Below are positions 55,095 through 64,000 of a DNA stretch of 64,000 nt, piece by piece (positions within the stretch are counted from its first letter, which is position 1; every line of letters starts with the position of its first letter). The notes under the pieces are model-generated. The model was not told where the DNA came from, ran no database searches, and saw only the letters and a list, made by a program, of their open reading frames with translations. The DNA comes from Methylobacterium sp. WL1 (GTDB taxonomy: Bacteria; Pseudomonadota; Alphaproteobacteria; Rhizobiales; Beijerinckiaceae). The position numbers and the translations under genes are program-made. Location: NCBI RefSeq assembly GCF_008000895.1, contig NZ_CP042823.1, positions 3,748,001 to 3,812,000 on the forward strand. The letters are read 5' to 3'.

Positions 55095-55880
55095 TTGCTG
55101 CTCTACGATCATCCGCTGTCGTCCTACGCGCAGAAGGTCAAGATCGCCCTGCGCGAGAAGGGCCTGCCCTTCATCACCGAGCTGCCGGAGAGTTTCGGCA
55201 CCGGTCGGAGCGACGGGCCCTTCGCCGCCGCCAACCCCCGAACCGAGGTGCCGGTGCTGATCGACGGCGCGGTGTCGATCTTCGAGTCGACCGTGATCCT
55301 CGAGTACATCGAGGAGCGCTGGCCCGAACCGCCGCTGCTGCCGCGGGATCCCGCTGCCCGCGCTTTCGCCCGGATGACCGAGGACGTGTGCGATACGCAG
55401 TACGAGGCCGTGAACTGGGGCTTCGGCGAGGTCCTGTGGTTCGGCCGGGCCACCGGCACGCTCGCCGAGCACCTGATGGCCCAGGCGCGAGCGCAGACGC
55501 GGGCGCTTCAGGAATGGCTCACCCGGCGGCTCGGCGCCGCGGACTGGTTCGGGGGTGCCGGTTTCGGCTGGGCAGACGCGGCCGTCGCACCGATGGTCAA
55601 TCGCTCCGTTCATTACGGCCTCGGGCCGGAACCCGGCAGCCCGCTCGCCGCCTGGCACGCGCGCCTCCGGCGGCGGCCTTCCGTGGCCGCCACGTTCATC
55701 GAGTTCGACGCCGCCGCCGCCAAGATGGCCGCCGCCTCCGACCTCTACACGACCGGCGAGCGCCGCCGCGAGTACCGCGACCACCGCCTCGAATGGATGA
55801 TCAAGTCCGGCGGCGTCGCGGTCGTGCTCGCCGGCCTTCGCGACGGCAACATCCGTTTTCCATGGCCGCAGGGTGACTGA
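55095..55880 (+). CDS. Glutathione S-transferase family protein
   Basis: This 261-residue GST begins at a TTG preceded by GGGAGGAT. The thioredoxin-like domain includes LLYDHPLSSYAQKVKIALREKG and the cis-proline loop RTEVPVLIDG, then STVILEYIEERWP for the glutathione carboxylate. The helical domain ends with a longer-than-usual tail (EWMIKSGGVAVVLAGL). The active-site residue after the first strand looks like Ser (PLSSYAQK), placing it among Ser-type GSTs. The substrate is unknown. Confidence 0.88.
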   Translation: MLLYDHPLSSYAQKVKIALREKGLPFITELPESFGTGRSDGPFAAANPRTEVPVLIDGAVSIFESTVILEYIEERWPEPPLLPRDPAARAFARMTEDVCDTQYEAVNWGFGEVLWFGRATGTLAEHLMAQARAQTRALQEWLTRRLGAADWFGGAGFGWADAAVAPMVNRSVHYGLGPEPGSPLAAWHARLRRRPSVAATFIEFDAAAAKMAAASDLYTTGERRREYRDHRLEWMIKSGGVAVVLAGLRDGNIRFPWPQGD

Positions 55881-55916
55881 GGGCTCTGTCGCGCCGCCAA
55901 GAAACCCGGCGAACCT

Positions 55917-57047
55917 TCACCGTCGCGCCCACGCGCGCAGATCGGCGACGAAGAGGTCAGGCGCCTCCATCGCGGCGAAGTGGCCGCCCCGGGGCATCGC
56001 CTGCCAGCGCGTCACCGCGTAGCCGCGCTCCACCCATTCCCGCGGAGGTACCGGCGTCCGAGGATCGGGATAGGCAGCGAACGCCGTCGGCACGGTCACG
56101 CGTTGGCCTGGCGGCATCCGACGGACCCCTTCGGCCTGCGCGCCGGCGTAGTACCACGTCGCGGACTCGAACGCGTCCGTCAGGATGTAGAGCAGGGCGT
56201 TGGTCAGCAGTTGGTCCTTCGAGAACACCTGCGCGAACGGCCGCCCGCGCAGGTCCGCCCAGTCGTGGAAGCGCTCGACCAGCCAGGCCAATTGCGCGAC
56301 TGGCTCGTCCGCCATGGCGTAGCCCAGGGAGAGTGGCTTCGTGCCCTGGAGTTGCGCATAGGCCCCGAGCGCCTTCTGGCTGGCGTCGGCCTCCATCTGC
56401 CATGCCCGCTCCGCGGCGCTCTCCGGCTCGGCATCCGGTTGCACCAACAGGTAGTTGAGATGGATCCCATCGAGTGATGCGGCGTGATCGAGACCGAGCC
56501 AGGCCGCAACCCCTGCCCCCCAGTCTCCGCCCTGCACGCGGTAGCGCGGGTAGCCCAGCCCCTCGCGCATCAGACGGTCGAACAGGCGCGCCGTGGTGCG
56601 CGGGCCGATCGGCGCGGCGGGCTTGCCGGAGAAGCCGAAGCCGGGAAGCGCCGGAATCACGAGGTCGAACGCATCCTCCGGCTGCCCGCCATGGCGCGAG
56701 GGGAAGGCCAGCGGCTCGATCACGCGCCAGAACTCGTAGATCGAGCCGGGCCAGCCGTGGATCAACAGAAGCGGCCGCCTGCCGTTGGCTTCACCGACAA
56801 CGTGTACGGCGTGCAAGTCGAGATCCTCGACCCGGATCAGGACCTGCGGGAAGCGGTTGAGTTCGGCCGCCGCGGCCGCCTCGTCGAAGCCGTCGAGCTA
56901 GTAGGCGCATAGGTCGGCGAGAACCTCCGGATCGCAGCCGTAACGCCACCCCGCCTCCGCCGGCAGGCGCGGCATGCGATAGGCCCGGACGCGATCCCGG
57001 ACCCAGGCCAACCTGTCTGCATCCCACGCCACGGTGAACGTCTGCAT
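55917..57047 (-). pseudogene. Epoxide hydrolase broken by in-frame amber codon
   Basis: The frame from the ATG at 57047 encodes the N-terminal EHN domain (MQTFTVAWDADRLAWVRDRV...). It is stopped by TAG at 56898-56900 and continues in the same frame as LDGFDEAAAAAELNRFPQVL, the normal EHN continuation, into a complete alpha/beta hydrolase. The later part has the lid and nucleophile motif GGDWGAGVAAW and the histidine in MPRGGHFAAME. Relatives have Trp at the stop position, so a TGG to TAG change explains it. The 3' part alone could be read from a TTG at 56816 but would lack the EHN lid. Confidence 0.8.
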
Positions 57048-57209
57048 CGCCGTCCTTTCCATAAGCCGTCGCTCAGAGCTGTCGCGCGGCGGCCTCGAAC
57101 CGACCGCTCGGATGGGCGGTGACGCGCCGCCGTGGCCCCGCATGGAGAACCCCGAGCTTGGACGAATGTCTGTCATCCGAGCGGGAGGCAGGGGGGGGCA
57201 CCCCCAGCG

Positions 57210-57848
57210 TCACGCCTCGCCCCAGAGCGCGCGGACCCGCGCCACGGCCGGCCGCGCGATCATCCGTTCGAAGTACCCGGCGAGGTTGGGCGGGAGCGCG
57301 ATGCCCTCCTGCGGTGCCCAACGTGTCGCGTAGAACAGCGCGCTGTCGCCGATCGTGAACGCCTCGCCCGCCACGTAAGGGCGCCCCGCCATCTGCCGAT
57401 CGAGGATCGACAGCGCCTCATCGATGATGGCGCGGCCCTGCTCCCTCACCGAAGCCTGCCCGAGCTTGAGCGTCTGGTGCAGCGTATCCTGCGGCTCGTA
57501 GTTCGCCGCCTTGAACAGCCGCCCGAACCCTTGCAGGTGCAGCGTGCCGATGGCGTAGTCCATCACCTCGAGGCCGTGTCGCTCCGCCTCCGGATCAGCC
57601 GGGATCAGCCCCGTGTCCGGGTTCGTGCGGGCCAGCCAGGTGGCGATGGCACCGTACTCAGTCATGACGGTCCCGTCGTCGCGCACCAGAGTGGGGACCT
57701 TGCCCTTGGGGTTGATCGCCCTGAACGGCTCCTGGCCGGTCTCGCCGCCGGCCACATCCATCTTCACGCTCTCATATGGGCTGCCGATCTCCTCCAGCAG
57801 GATGTGGATGCCGATCGCGCAGGTGTGGGGGCCCCAGTAGAACTTCAT
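57210..57848 (-). CDS. Glutathione S-transferase
   Basis: This 212-residue GST begins MKFYWGPHTCAIGIHILLEE with a cysteine at position 10 (TCAIGI), the active-site position of beta-class enzymes. NPKGKVPTLVRDDG is the cis-proline loop, and MTEYGAIATWLAR is the glutathione contact. The C-terminal helical domain includes GRPYVAGEAFTIGDSALFYATRW. It lies upstream of the broken epoxide hydrolase on the same strand, so the two once may have formed a detoxification operon. Confidence 0.92.
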   Translation of the reverse strand: MKFYWGPHTCAIGIHILLEEIGSPYESVKMDVAGGETGQEPFRAINPKGKVPTLVRDDGTVMTEYGAIATWLARTNPDTGLIPADPEAERHGLEVMDYAIGTLHLQGFGRLFKAANYEPQDTLHQTLKLGQASVREQGRAIIDEALSILDRQMAGRPYVAGEAFTIGDSALFYATRWAPQEGIALPPNLAGYFERMIARPAVARVRALWGEA

Positions 57849-58425
57849 CGCGTGACCGTGTTTTGGATGGCGGCAGGATGAGGCACGGCGTGGGCTGAGA
57901 GCGGCTTATCATGGACGCTTGGGTCGTCCCGACGCCGCGGAGCCTCGATCGGGAAAACGGGAGCGCAGAGGTGGAGTTCCCCCTCGGACACGACCGCCCG
58001 GCGCCCTTCCATGTAGCCAGTCGCGTCTGCTTACAGGACGCCGATCACACGCTCCGAATGGCCGCCATGGGCGCAAAGCCGAAGGCCTGGTTTTGCATGG
58101 GTTGGCGATCTGACACTGCGTAGCGTGTCGAAGCGGCCTGCCTGCTTCGAGGTAACTTAAGGGTTGTACGAACGTACCGGTCGCGCTCAGTTACGGCTGC
58201 CCGCCACCTATGGACTGGGCGGAAGCCACCTGCATGATCCGGCAATCGACGCGATCACCTGCCGGCAAATGCGGTGCGCCAGCGTCGTCATTGCTGCGTC
58301 CAACATGAGGCAGCACTCTGAGGCTAGCGAGTACGGAAACCGGAAGCCCCGGTCGGAACCAGTCGTGCCCAGCTGGCATCCGAGGGACCAAAAACCGACC
58401 GGGCGTCCTGAGCGCGCGGACGCTC
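57849..58425. other. Long intergenic region without a supported gene
   Basis: These 577 bases separate the GST from the FAH-type gene. Short frames exist (for example 57911-58123, starting MDAWVVPTPRSLDREN) but show neither a ribosome site nor a recognisable domain. GC drops in 58130-58350. It may contain gene remnants from rearrangement. I see no insertion-sequence ends. Confidence 0.4.
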
Positions 58426-59463
58426 TTAGGTAGGCACGGCCTGAATTATGTTGCGCAACGTGCCGATACCGACGATCTCGGTTTCCATCACGTCGCCGGG
58501 CTTTAGATATTCCGGCGGCTTGCGTGCGTTGCCGATGCCCGGCGGCGTGCCCGTGGCGATGATGTCACCCGGCACCAGAGTAAGACCACGTGAGAGTTCG
58601 GCGATAATGCGGGCGACCTTGAAGTACATCTGTTTGGTCGATGCATCCTGCTTAACTACGTCGTTAACGCGCGTGATCAGGTGGAGGTCGGTTGGGTCGA
58701 GATCGCCCGCCGGTACGATCCAGGGGCCGATCGGCCCATAGCCGTCCAGGCTCTTGCCCTTGAACCACTGCCCACCGTGAAGCTTGATCTGCATGTCGCG
58801 AGCGGTAGTGTCGTTGATGACGCTGTAGCCGAAGACGTGGCTCATCGCGTCGGCTTCCTCGATATTGCGCCCACGCGTGCCGATGATCACGGCGAGTTCT
58901 ACCTCCCAGTCTATCGCGGTCGAGACCGCGGGGTCGAAAGGGATCGGGTCGTAGGGGCCGTTCACGGTATTGACGCCCTTGGTGAAGAACACCGGATGCG
59001 CCGGATAATCCATGTTTGTGCCGCGGACGGCTTGGCCTTCCGCGAAGTGCTCCAGATAGTTCCAGCCGACTGCATAGATGTTGCGGGTCGGTGTTGGAAT
59101 TGGGGCGAGAAGGCGTACAGTCTCGACACTCGGGCCATCGCCAGAGGTTGCGGCACGGCGGACGGCATCAAGCGCGGCAGGACCGGCCTCAATGAGTGAG
59201 ACCATTCGTGCCGGGTCGAAGCCCGACATCCCGGCCTGCGACAGGTCAACGATGCGCCCATCCGGTCTCACGGCGCCGACCCGCGGCGTGCTGCCCGCGT
59301 TCGGCATGAAGGTGGCGAGGCGCAGCGTGTTGCTGCCCCCCTGCGCGGGTAAGATGGGCCGCTCAGGGATTGGGGCGGATGTCTGTGCCTTTGCTGGTGA
59401 CGCCAGTACGCCCGCCGCCGTCGCGGCGATCGAAAGGTGGAGCAGATCGCGTCGGGTGCTCAT
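58426..59463 (-). CDS. Exported fumarylacetoacetate hydrolase family protein
   Basis: This 345-residue protein has a Tat-like leader (TRRDLLHLSIAATAAGVL, cleaved near SPAKAQ), followed by the FAH fold. IYAVGWNYLEHF, the metal-binding glutamates in AIDWEVELAVIIG, and FGYSVINDTTARDMQ and KGKSLDGYGPIGPWI are diagnostic. FAH enzymes cleave C-C bonds or decarboxylate beta-diketone acids and are normally cytosolic, so export is unusual. Neighbouring catabolic genes suggest breakdown of an aromatic or lactone compound. The substrate is unknown. Confidence 0.85.
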   Translation of the reverse strand: MSTRRDLLHLSIAATAAGVLASPAKAQTSAPIPERPILPAQGGSNTLRLATFMPNAGSTPRVGAVRPDGRIVDLSQAGMSGFDPARMVSLIEAGPAALDAVRRAATSGDGPSVETVRLLAPIPTPTRNIYAVGWNYLEHFAEGQAVRGTNMDYPAHPVFFTKGVNTVNGPYDPIPFDPAVSTAIDWEVELAVIIGTRGRNIEEADAMSHVFGYSVINDTTARDMQIKLHGGQWFKGKSLDGYGPIGPWIVPAGDLDPTDLHLITRVNDVVKQDASTKQMYFKVARIIAELSRGLTLVPGDIIATGTPPGIGNARKPPEYLKPGDVMETEIVGIGTLRNIIQAVPT

Positions 59464-59558
59464 GAATCATCCTCCGGTAAAGGCGCACGGCATCAGTGCG
59501 CTGGAGCGCAGCGTTCATCTGTGCCGGTGGGCTGAGTTGGACATGTCCGCTCGGTGGA

Positions 59559-60347
59559 TCAGTTCAGGTCATGCTGTCGAAGAAATCCGAGAACCTCCCG
59601 CGTAAAGTTCTCAGGTGCCTGAAGCTGAGGAACGTGAGCGCAGTCGGACAGCATCACGAATTTCGCGTCCGGCAGGCCGGCCGCGAGTTCACGCGCCATG
59701 GCGGGTGGGGTTGCCTCGTCGTGCTCTCCGACCAGAACCAGGACGGGGACGCGCACCTCGGACAAGCGTCCGCGCAGGTCGAGGCCGGCGAGCGCCGCGC
59801 ACGCGGCCTGGAACACAGCCGGATCGGTGTGCAGGAAGGCGGCGCGACGCTCTGCCATCAGGTCCGGATGGGCGGCCTGGAAGGCGGGTGCGAACAGGCG
59901 TCGCATCGCCGTGTCGGCGATCGCCGCGAGCCCCATCTCGCCGGCAACCCGAGCCATGCCGCGGAAGGCCTCGCGACCAGGTTCCGAGAAGCAGGCGCCG
60001 CAATCGGCGAACACGAGGCGCTCGAATAACCCAGGGTGGCGCAGGGCGCAGAGCAGCAGCACGAAGCCGCCGTAGCCGTTGCCGAGTCCGGCCGCCGCCC
60101 GCCCGTCCGTTACCTCGCGCACGGCTTGCGCAACTCGGTCGGCGACGGCCTCGAGCCCGCCCGGCACCGGCGCGGATCCGCCGAAGCCGGGCAGGTCCGG
60201 GACGACGACCCGGAAGTCGCGGCCGAGCTCGGGCGCGACTCGATCGAAGCTTGCCTTGTCGGCGAGCAACGAGTGCAACAACACCAGGGGCGGACCCTCG
60301 CCGGATGCGGCCAGCGCCACCTGTCCATCCGCGACCATCGATTGCAT
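59559..60347 (-). CDS. Alpha/beta hydrolase lacking the nucleophile Ser
   Basis: The fold is typical, with PPLVLLHSLLADKASF near the N-terminus, VPDLPGFGGSAP, LVGEHDEATPP for the acid and CAHVPQLQAPE for the histidine. The nucleophile elbow, however, reads LGNGYGG (residues 88-94), so the expected Ser/Asp/Cys position is Gly91 (GGC). The start at 60347 follows GGGGAGG; a longer start at 60383 is less likely. It may be inactive, use another chemistry, or be a degenerate lactonase/esterase. It is divergent from the GntR gene. Confidence 0.82.
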   Translation of the reverse strand: MQSMVADGQVALAASGEGPPLVLLHSLLADKASFDRVAPELGRDFRVVVPDLPGFGGSAPVPGGLEAVADRVAQAVREVTDGRAAAGLGNGYGGFVLLLCALRHPGLFERLVFADCGACFSEPGREAFRGMARVAGEMGLAAIADTAMRRLFAPAFQAAHPDLMAERRAAFLHTDPAVFQAACAALAGLDLRGRLSEVRVPVLVLVGEHDEATPPAMARELAAGLPDAKFVMLSDCAHVPQLQAPENFTREVLGFLRQHDLN

Positions 60348-60439
60348 CCAGACCTCCCCGACCCGCACGATCCACGGTTTCAATCCGCTGTCGCATTCCG
60401 ATCAGTCGGCAGCAACCCGGTTGACGTGATATTTCACGA

Positions 60440-61105
60440 GTGGCAGCATGGATCGATCGAACGAGGCCCTTCGTGCTGCTCCGAGACAACATCTACGCGG
60501 CGATCCGCGCCGACATCCTGGCCTGCACACTTAGGCCAGGAGCGGAGGTGCGCGAGCAGGAACTGGCCCAGCGCTACGCCGTGAGCCGCCAGCCGGTCCG
60601 TGAAGCGCTGCTCCGCCTGGAGCGCGAGCGGTTAGTGACCGTTTACGCGCGCCAGGGATATCAGATCAACGCAATCTCCGTCTCCGACGCGCGTGATCTG
60701 CTCCGGATGCGCCTCGCGCTTGAGCCGGCCTGCGCGGTGGAGGCAGCGGCCGACGCGCCCCAGGCCGTCCTCGACGCCCTCGACGCCTTCCGCACGGTCG
60801 CCGAGGGGGCCGACTTCATCGCCGAGAACCGCGCCTTCCACATCGCCGTGGCCGAGGCCTCGGGCAACCGGCGCATGGCCGCCACCGTGCGCGACCTCGT
60901 CGAGCAGGCCGACCGGCTCGTGCGGGTGAGTCTGGACGGCATCCGGGGGCGCGATCCAGCGCTCCTCGTGGCCGAACACGTCAGCATCATCGAGGCCCTC
61001 CAGCGGCGTGACGGGCGCGGGGCGCGACGCCTCGTCCGCGAGCACGTCGCCCAGGCCGAGCGCCGCATCCTGACCGCGCTTGAGCGCAGCGCGGTGGTTC
61101 TCTGA
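60440..61105 (+). CDS. GntR family regulator (FadR/FCD type)
   Basis: This 221-residue repressor has an N-terminal winged helix (LRPGAEVREQELAQRYAVSRQPVREAL) and a C-terminal FCD domain with the metal/acid-binding pattern ENRAFHIAVAEASGN. Such regulators often control nearby catabolic genes and sense organic acids. It lies 92 bases after the divergent hydrolase start and 61 bases before the aldehyde dehydrogenase, and probably controls both. Confidence 0.93.
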   Translation: MAAWIDRTRPFVLLRDNIYAAIRADILACTLRPGAEVREQELAQRYAVSRQPVREALLRLERERLVTVYARQGYQINAISVSDARDLLRMRLALEPACAVEAAADAPQAVLDALDAFRTVAEGADFIAENRAFHIAVAEASGNRRMAATVRDLVEQADRLVRVSLDGIRGRDPALLVAEHVSIIEALQRRDGRGARRLVREHVAQAERRILTALERSAVVL

Positions 61106-61166
61106 ACGCCGCCGGGTCCGGCCTCGGGCCCGAAAGAGCCGTGAAACACAGTACGGGAGAGACGCC

Positions 61167-62690
61167 ATGAACATGCGCGAGCCGACACCGGCGATCGAGA
61201 CCCGGGGCAACTTCATCGACGGGCGTGAGGTCGAGGCCGGGGACGGCACGCTGATCGACGTGCGCAACCCCGCCACCGGCGCGGTCATCGCCCGCATTCC
61301 GAATTCGGGTCCGGCCGACGTCGACCGGGCGATGCGCTCGGCCCGGGCCGCCTTTGAGGGCAAGGACTGGGGCGGCCTGGACATCCGGGCCCGGGCCCGC
61401 CTGATGAACCGGCTCGCCGACGCCTTCGAGGCCAACCTCGACGCGCTCTACCGGCTGGAGACCACCAACAACGGCCGGCCGGTCAACGAGACCCGAGCGC
61501 AGCTCTCGCGGCTGCCGGACTTCTTCCGCTACTTCGCGGGCGTGGCGCTGGCGCGGCGCGACGACGTGATCCCGGTGGAGGGCAACTACCTCAACTACAC
61601 CCGCCGCACGCCGATCGGCGTGGTGGCCAACTGCACGCCGTTCAACCACCCGCTGATGATCCTGTGCAAGTCGCTGGCGGTGGTGCTCGCCACCGGCTGC
61701 ACCACGGTGGTCAAGCCCTCCGAGTACACCCCGCTGACGACCCTGAAACTCGCGCAGATCTTCACCGAGGCCGGCCTGCCGCCGGGCGTGTTCAACATCG
61801 TGCTCGGACTGGGCGCCTCGACCGGTAAGGCGCTCGCCGAGCACCGCGACATCAACAAGCTGGTGCTCACAGGTGGGACCGAGGCGGGCCGGATCGCCGG
61901 GTCGGCGGCCGCGAAAGTTTTCGCCCACCAGACCATGGAGCTCGGCGGCAAGACCCCCGTGATGGTGTTCGACGATTTCGACGTCGAGAGGGCGGTGAAC
62001 TACGCGGCCTTCGGTGCCTTCATCGGTGCCGGCCAGACCTGCGTATGCGGCAGCCGCCACCTCGTTCAGGCCTCGATCTACGACGAGTTCGTGGAGCGGC
62101 TCGCCGCCAAGACCGCCGCCATCCGCCTGGGCGATCCCTTCGACCCGGCGACCCAGCTTGGGCCGGTCATCTCCGAGCGCCAGCGCGACCGGGTGCTGGC
62201 TTACGCCGGCTACGGTCGCGACGAGGGCGCCCGCGCGGTGGCTGGTGGTCATGCGGTGCAGGTGCCGGGCTTCGAGGGCGGCTACTTCGTCGAGCCGACC
62301 GTGTTCGCCGACGTGCGCGCCGACATGCGGATCTTCCAGGAAGAGGTGTTCGGGCCGTTCACCAGCGTCACCCGCTTTGAAGACGAAGGCGAGGCGCTCC
62401 GGCTCGCCAACGACTCGCCCTTCGGCCTCGCGGCGGCGGTCCGCACCCGGGACGTCGCCCGGGCCCATCGGGTGGCGCACGCGGTAAAGGCTGGCATCGT
62501 CTGGATAAACGACCATCACCGCCTCGACCCAGCCTCCCCCTGGGGCGGCGTGGGCGACAGCGGAGTCGGCCGCGAATGCGGCATCGAGAGCTTCAACGAC
62601 CATTTCGACGTGAAGAGCATCATGGTCGCCACCGGCGACGGGCCCTTCGACTGGTACCGCGACACGGCCGGCCAGCGCCGCCTGAACTGA
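61167..62690 (+). CDS. Aldehyde dehydrogenase family protein
   Basis: This 507-residue NAD(P)-dependent dehydrogenase oxidises an aldehyde to an acid. NCTPFNHPLMILCKS begins the coenzyme domain, ELGGKTPVMVFDD contains the general-base Glu, GAGQTCVCGSRHLVQ the nucleophilic Cys, and EEVFGPFTSV the late signature. GACGCC precedes the ATG at 61167, with GGGAGAG further upstream. Its place between a GntR regulator and an MFS carrier suggests a catabolic operon. The closest known roles are semialdehyde oxidation in aromatic degradation, but the substrate is not evident. Confidence 0.92.
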   Translation: MNMREPTPAIETRGNFIDGREVEAGDGTLIDVRNPATGAVIARIPNSGPADVDRAMRSARAAFEGKDWGGLDIRARARLMNRLADAFEANLDALYRLETTNNGRPVNETRAQLSRLPDFFRYFAGVALARRDDVIPVEGNYLNYTRRTPIGVVANCTPFNHPLMILCKSLAVVLATGCTTVVKPSEYTPLTTLKLAQIFTEAGLPPGVFNIVLGLGASTGKALAEHRDINKLVLTGGTEAGRIAGSAAAKVFAHQTMELGGKTPVMVFDDFDVERAVNYAAFGAFIGAGQTCVCGSRHLVQASIYDEFVERLAAKTAAIRLGDPFDPATQLGPVISERQRDRVLAYAGYGRDEGARAVAGGHAVQVPGFEGGYFVEPTVFADVRADMRIFQEEVFGPFTSVTRFEDEGEALRLANDSPFGLAAAVRTRDVARAHRVAHAVKAGIVWINDHHRLDPASPWGGVGDSGVGRECGIESFNDHFDVKSIMVATGDGPFDWYRDTAGQRRLN

Positions 62691-62773
62691 CGAACCGCCG
62701 GCGTGGGGGAGGACAAGTCCGCGCCAGACGGGCCCCTTCCGCGCCAACTCAGCATCCCGGAAGGAAACGCCCC

Positions 62774-64000
62774 ATGCCCGAACCCATGAGCCCGGCGGTC
62801 AACGCCGGTGGACGCCTCGACCGCCTGCCGATCGGCCCGTTCCACCGCCGCATCATGTGGCTGATTGGGATCGGCATGTTCTTCGACGGCTTCGATATCT
62901 ACATCGCCGCCACCGTGCTGGGCTCAATTCTGAAGAGCGGCTTTTCCACCTTGCCGCAGAACGCGTGGTTCGTCTCGGCGACCTTCGTGGGGATGATGGC
63001 GGGCTCGTTCCTCACGGGATTCTTCGGGGACCGCTACGGGCGGCGCTTCACCTACCAGGCTAACCTGCTGGTCTTCGGCCTCGCCGCCATCGGCGCGGCC
63101 TTCGCGCCGAACATGACGGTCCTGATCATCTTGCGCTTCATCATGGGCGTCGGGCTCGGGGCCGAGAATGTGGTCGGCTACTCGACCATGACCGAGTTCG
63201 TGCCTGCGCGCTCCCGCGGGCGCTTCCTCGGCCTGATGGCGGTGTTCGTGGTCACCGGCCTGCCAGCGGCTTCGCTCATCGGCTACCTTGTGATCCCGGC
63301 CTTTGGCTGGCGGGCGATGTTCGCGCTGGGCGGCATCGGTGCGCTCGCTGTCTGGTACGCCCGCAAGAACCTGCCGGAATCGCCGCGTTGGCTCGAGGCC
63401 GTGGGGCGGCACGCCGAGGCCGAGGCGCTGATGCGGTCGATCGAGGCTGAAGCGAGCCGCGGCGCGCCGCTGCCACCGGCCGCCGCGATGGCGCCGATAC
63501 CGCCGCTCGGGCTCGCCGCCCTGTTCCGGCCGCCGCTGCTGTCGCGCCTGCTGCTGGGCTGCCTGTGCCTCGTGGTGATCAACACGCTGCTCTACGGCTT
63601 CGTGACGTGGCTGCCGACCTTCTTCATCCGGCAGGGCCTCTCGGTGGCGACCTCCTTCGGCTACGCCCTGCTGATGGGTCTTGGGGCGCCGGTAGGCAGT
63701 GCCATCGGCGCGCTGACCGCCGACCGCTGGGGCCGCAAGCCCACGATCATCGGCGCCTCGGCGGCCGCCATCGCGTTCGGGATCCTCTATCCGCTCACCC
63801 AGGATCCGGTCCTGCTGCCGCTTGTCGGTTTCGGGCTGACGGTGCCAATCTACGTTCTCGTGGCGCTTCTGTTCGGGATCTACATCCCCGAGCTGTTCCC
63901 CACCGAGGTGCGGCTGCGGGCGTCGGGCCTGTGCAACACGGTTGGGCGCGGGGCGACCATCGTGACGCCCTTTCTGGTCGTGAGCCTGTTCGAGACCTAC
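62774..64000 (+). CDS. MFS transporter, metabolite:H+ symporter type (partial)
   Basis: The frame is open from the ATG at 62774 (after GGAAGG) to the window end, giving 409 codons of an MFS carrier without its C-terminus. Visible features are GMFFDGFDIYIAATVLGSIL in helix 1, the loop motif GDRYGRRFTYQ, and FVPARSRGRFLGLM of the sugar/aromatic acid branch. EIFPTEVRLRASGL-like sequence (ELFPTEVRLRASGL) is near the end. It probably imports the substrate of the adjoining dehydrogenase. The protein continues beyond the window. Confidence 0.9.
   Translation, partial: MPEPMSPAVNAGGRLDRLPIGPFHRRIMWLIGIGMFFDGFDIYIAATVLGSILKSGFSTLPQNAWFVSATFVGMMAGSFLTGFFGDRYGRRFTYQANLLVFGLAAIGAAFAPNMTVLIILRFIMGVGLGAENVVGYSTMTEFVPARSRGRFLGLMAVFVVTGLPAASLIGYLVIPAFGWRAMFALGGIGALAVWYARKNLPESPRWLEAVGRHAEAEALMRSIEAEASRGAPLPPAAAMAPIPPLGLAALFRPPLLSRLLLGCLCLVVINTLLYGFVTWLPTFFIRQGLSVATSFGYALLMGLGAPVGSAIGALTADRWGRKPTIIGASAAAIAFGILYPLTQDPVLLPLVGFGLTVPIYVLVALLFGIYIPELFPTEVRLRASGLCNTVGRGATIVTPFLVVSLFETY

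Noticed and set aside
54508..55260. Plus-strand frame of 250 codons overlapping the small exported protein
   Set aside because: It is an Arg/Gly-rich shadow frame. The small exported protein in the other frame has a signal peptide and a ribosome site.
57849..58425. Short frames as genes (57911-58123, 58164-58433)
   Set aside because: There is no ribosome site, recognisable domain or supporting context, and composition is poor.
37285..64000. Second copy of the tRNA-Val att sequence (element right end)
   Set aside because: Reading the remaining sequence, I found no matching CGGTGAGGGACTCGAACC stretch. A computed repeat search would be decisive.

Overview
The window is high-GC chromosomal DNA from an alphaproteobacterium. 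The gene content fits a Methylobacterium/Methylorubrum-type member of the Rhizobiales: an ilvBN/ilvC set with a branched-chain leader peptide, a class II pyrC next to pyrE, a RhtX-type siderophore transporter, a B12 riboswitch, and many glutathione S-transferases. The genus is an inference from style and content. No rRNA or marker gene confirms it.

Region 1-16 kb is mostly core metabolism. It holds an endonuclease III-like glycosylase, trpS, a HAD dehalogenase, a trans-aconitate methyltransferase, ilvC, and a TetR/GST pair with a 16-bp palindromic operator. It continues with ilvN and ilvB behind a leader peptide and attenuator, an amidase, pyrC-pyrE, aroQ, a BKACE (DUF849) enzyme and tRNA-Gly(TCC).

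Region 16-28.4 kb is a complete hydroxamate-citrate siderophore locus. An AraC regulator is divergent from a TonB receptor, which is followed by a small unknown protein and an RhtX-like importer. An MFS exporter is divergent from four coupled biosynthesis genes in the order iucA-iucB-iucC-iucD, which is the aerobactin order.

Region 28.5-37.2 kb carries a thiamine-binding protein, a bacterial metallothionein, an FdhF/YdeP molybdoenzyme, a pentapeptide-repeat protein with a channel-like C-terminus, an OhrR-type MarR, selA, an SDR and an alpha/beta hydrolase.

Region 37.24-44.0 kb is one end of an integrative element inserted in tRNA-Val(TAC). Only the 3' half of the tRNA remains here, next to a P4-type integrase, an AlpA-like protein, a Spo11/TopoVI-A-like TOPRIM protein, a probable replication initiator with iteron-like repeats inside its gene, and several small unknown genes. 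The far end was not found.

Region 44.4-50.6 kb is a cobalamin-riboswitch-controlled import operon: a siderophore-class TonB receptor, binding protein, permease, ATPase and a methyltransferase. It may be element cargo or flanking chromosome.

Region 50.8-58 kb is rich in stress and detoxification genes: a PfpI/DJ-1 protein, two SrpA-type catalase-like proteins around an exported phospholipase A2-like protein, two GSTs, and an epoxide hydrolase broken by an in-frame amber codon. Region 58.4-64 kb looks catabolic: an exported FAH-fold protein, an alpha/beta hydrolase without its nucleophile, a GntR regulator, an aldehyde dehydrogenase and an MFS carrier cut by the window end.
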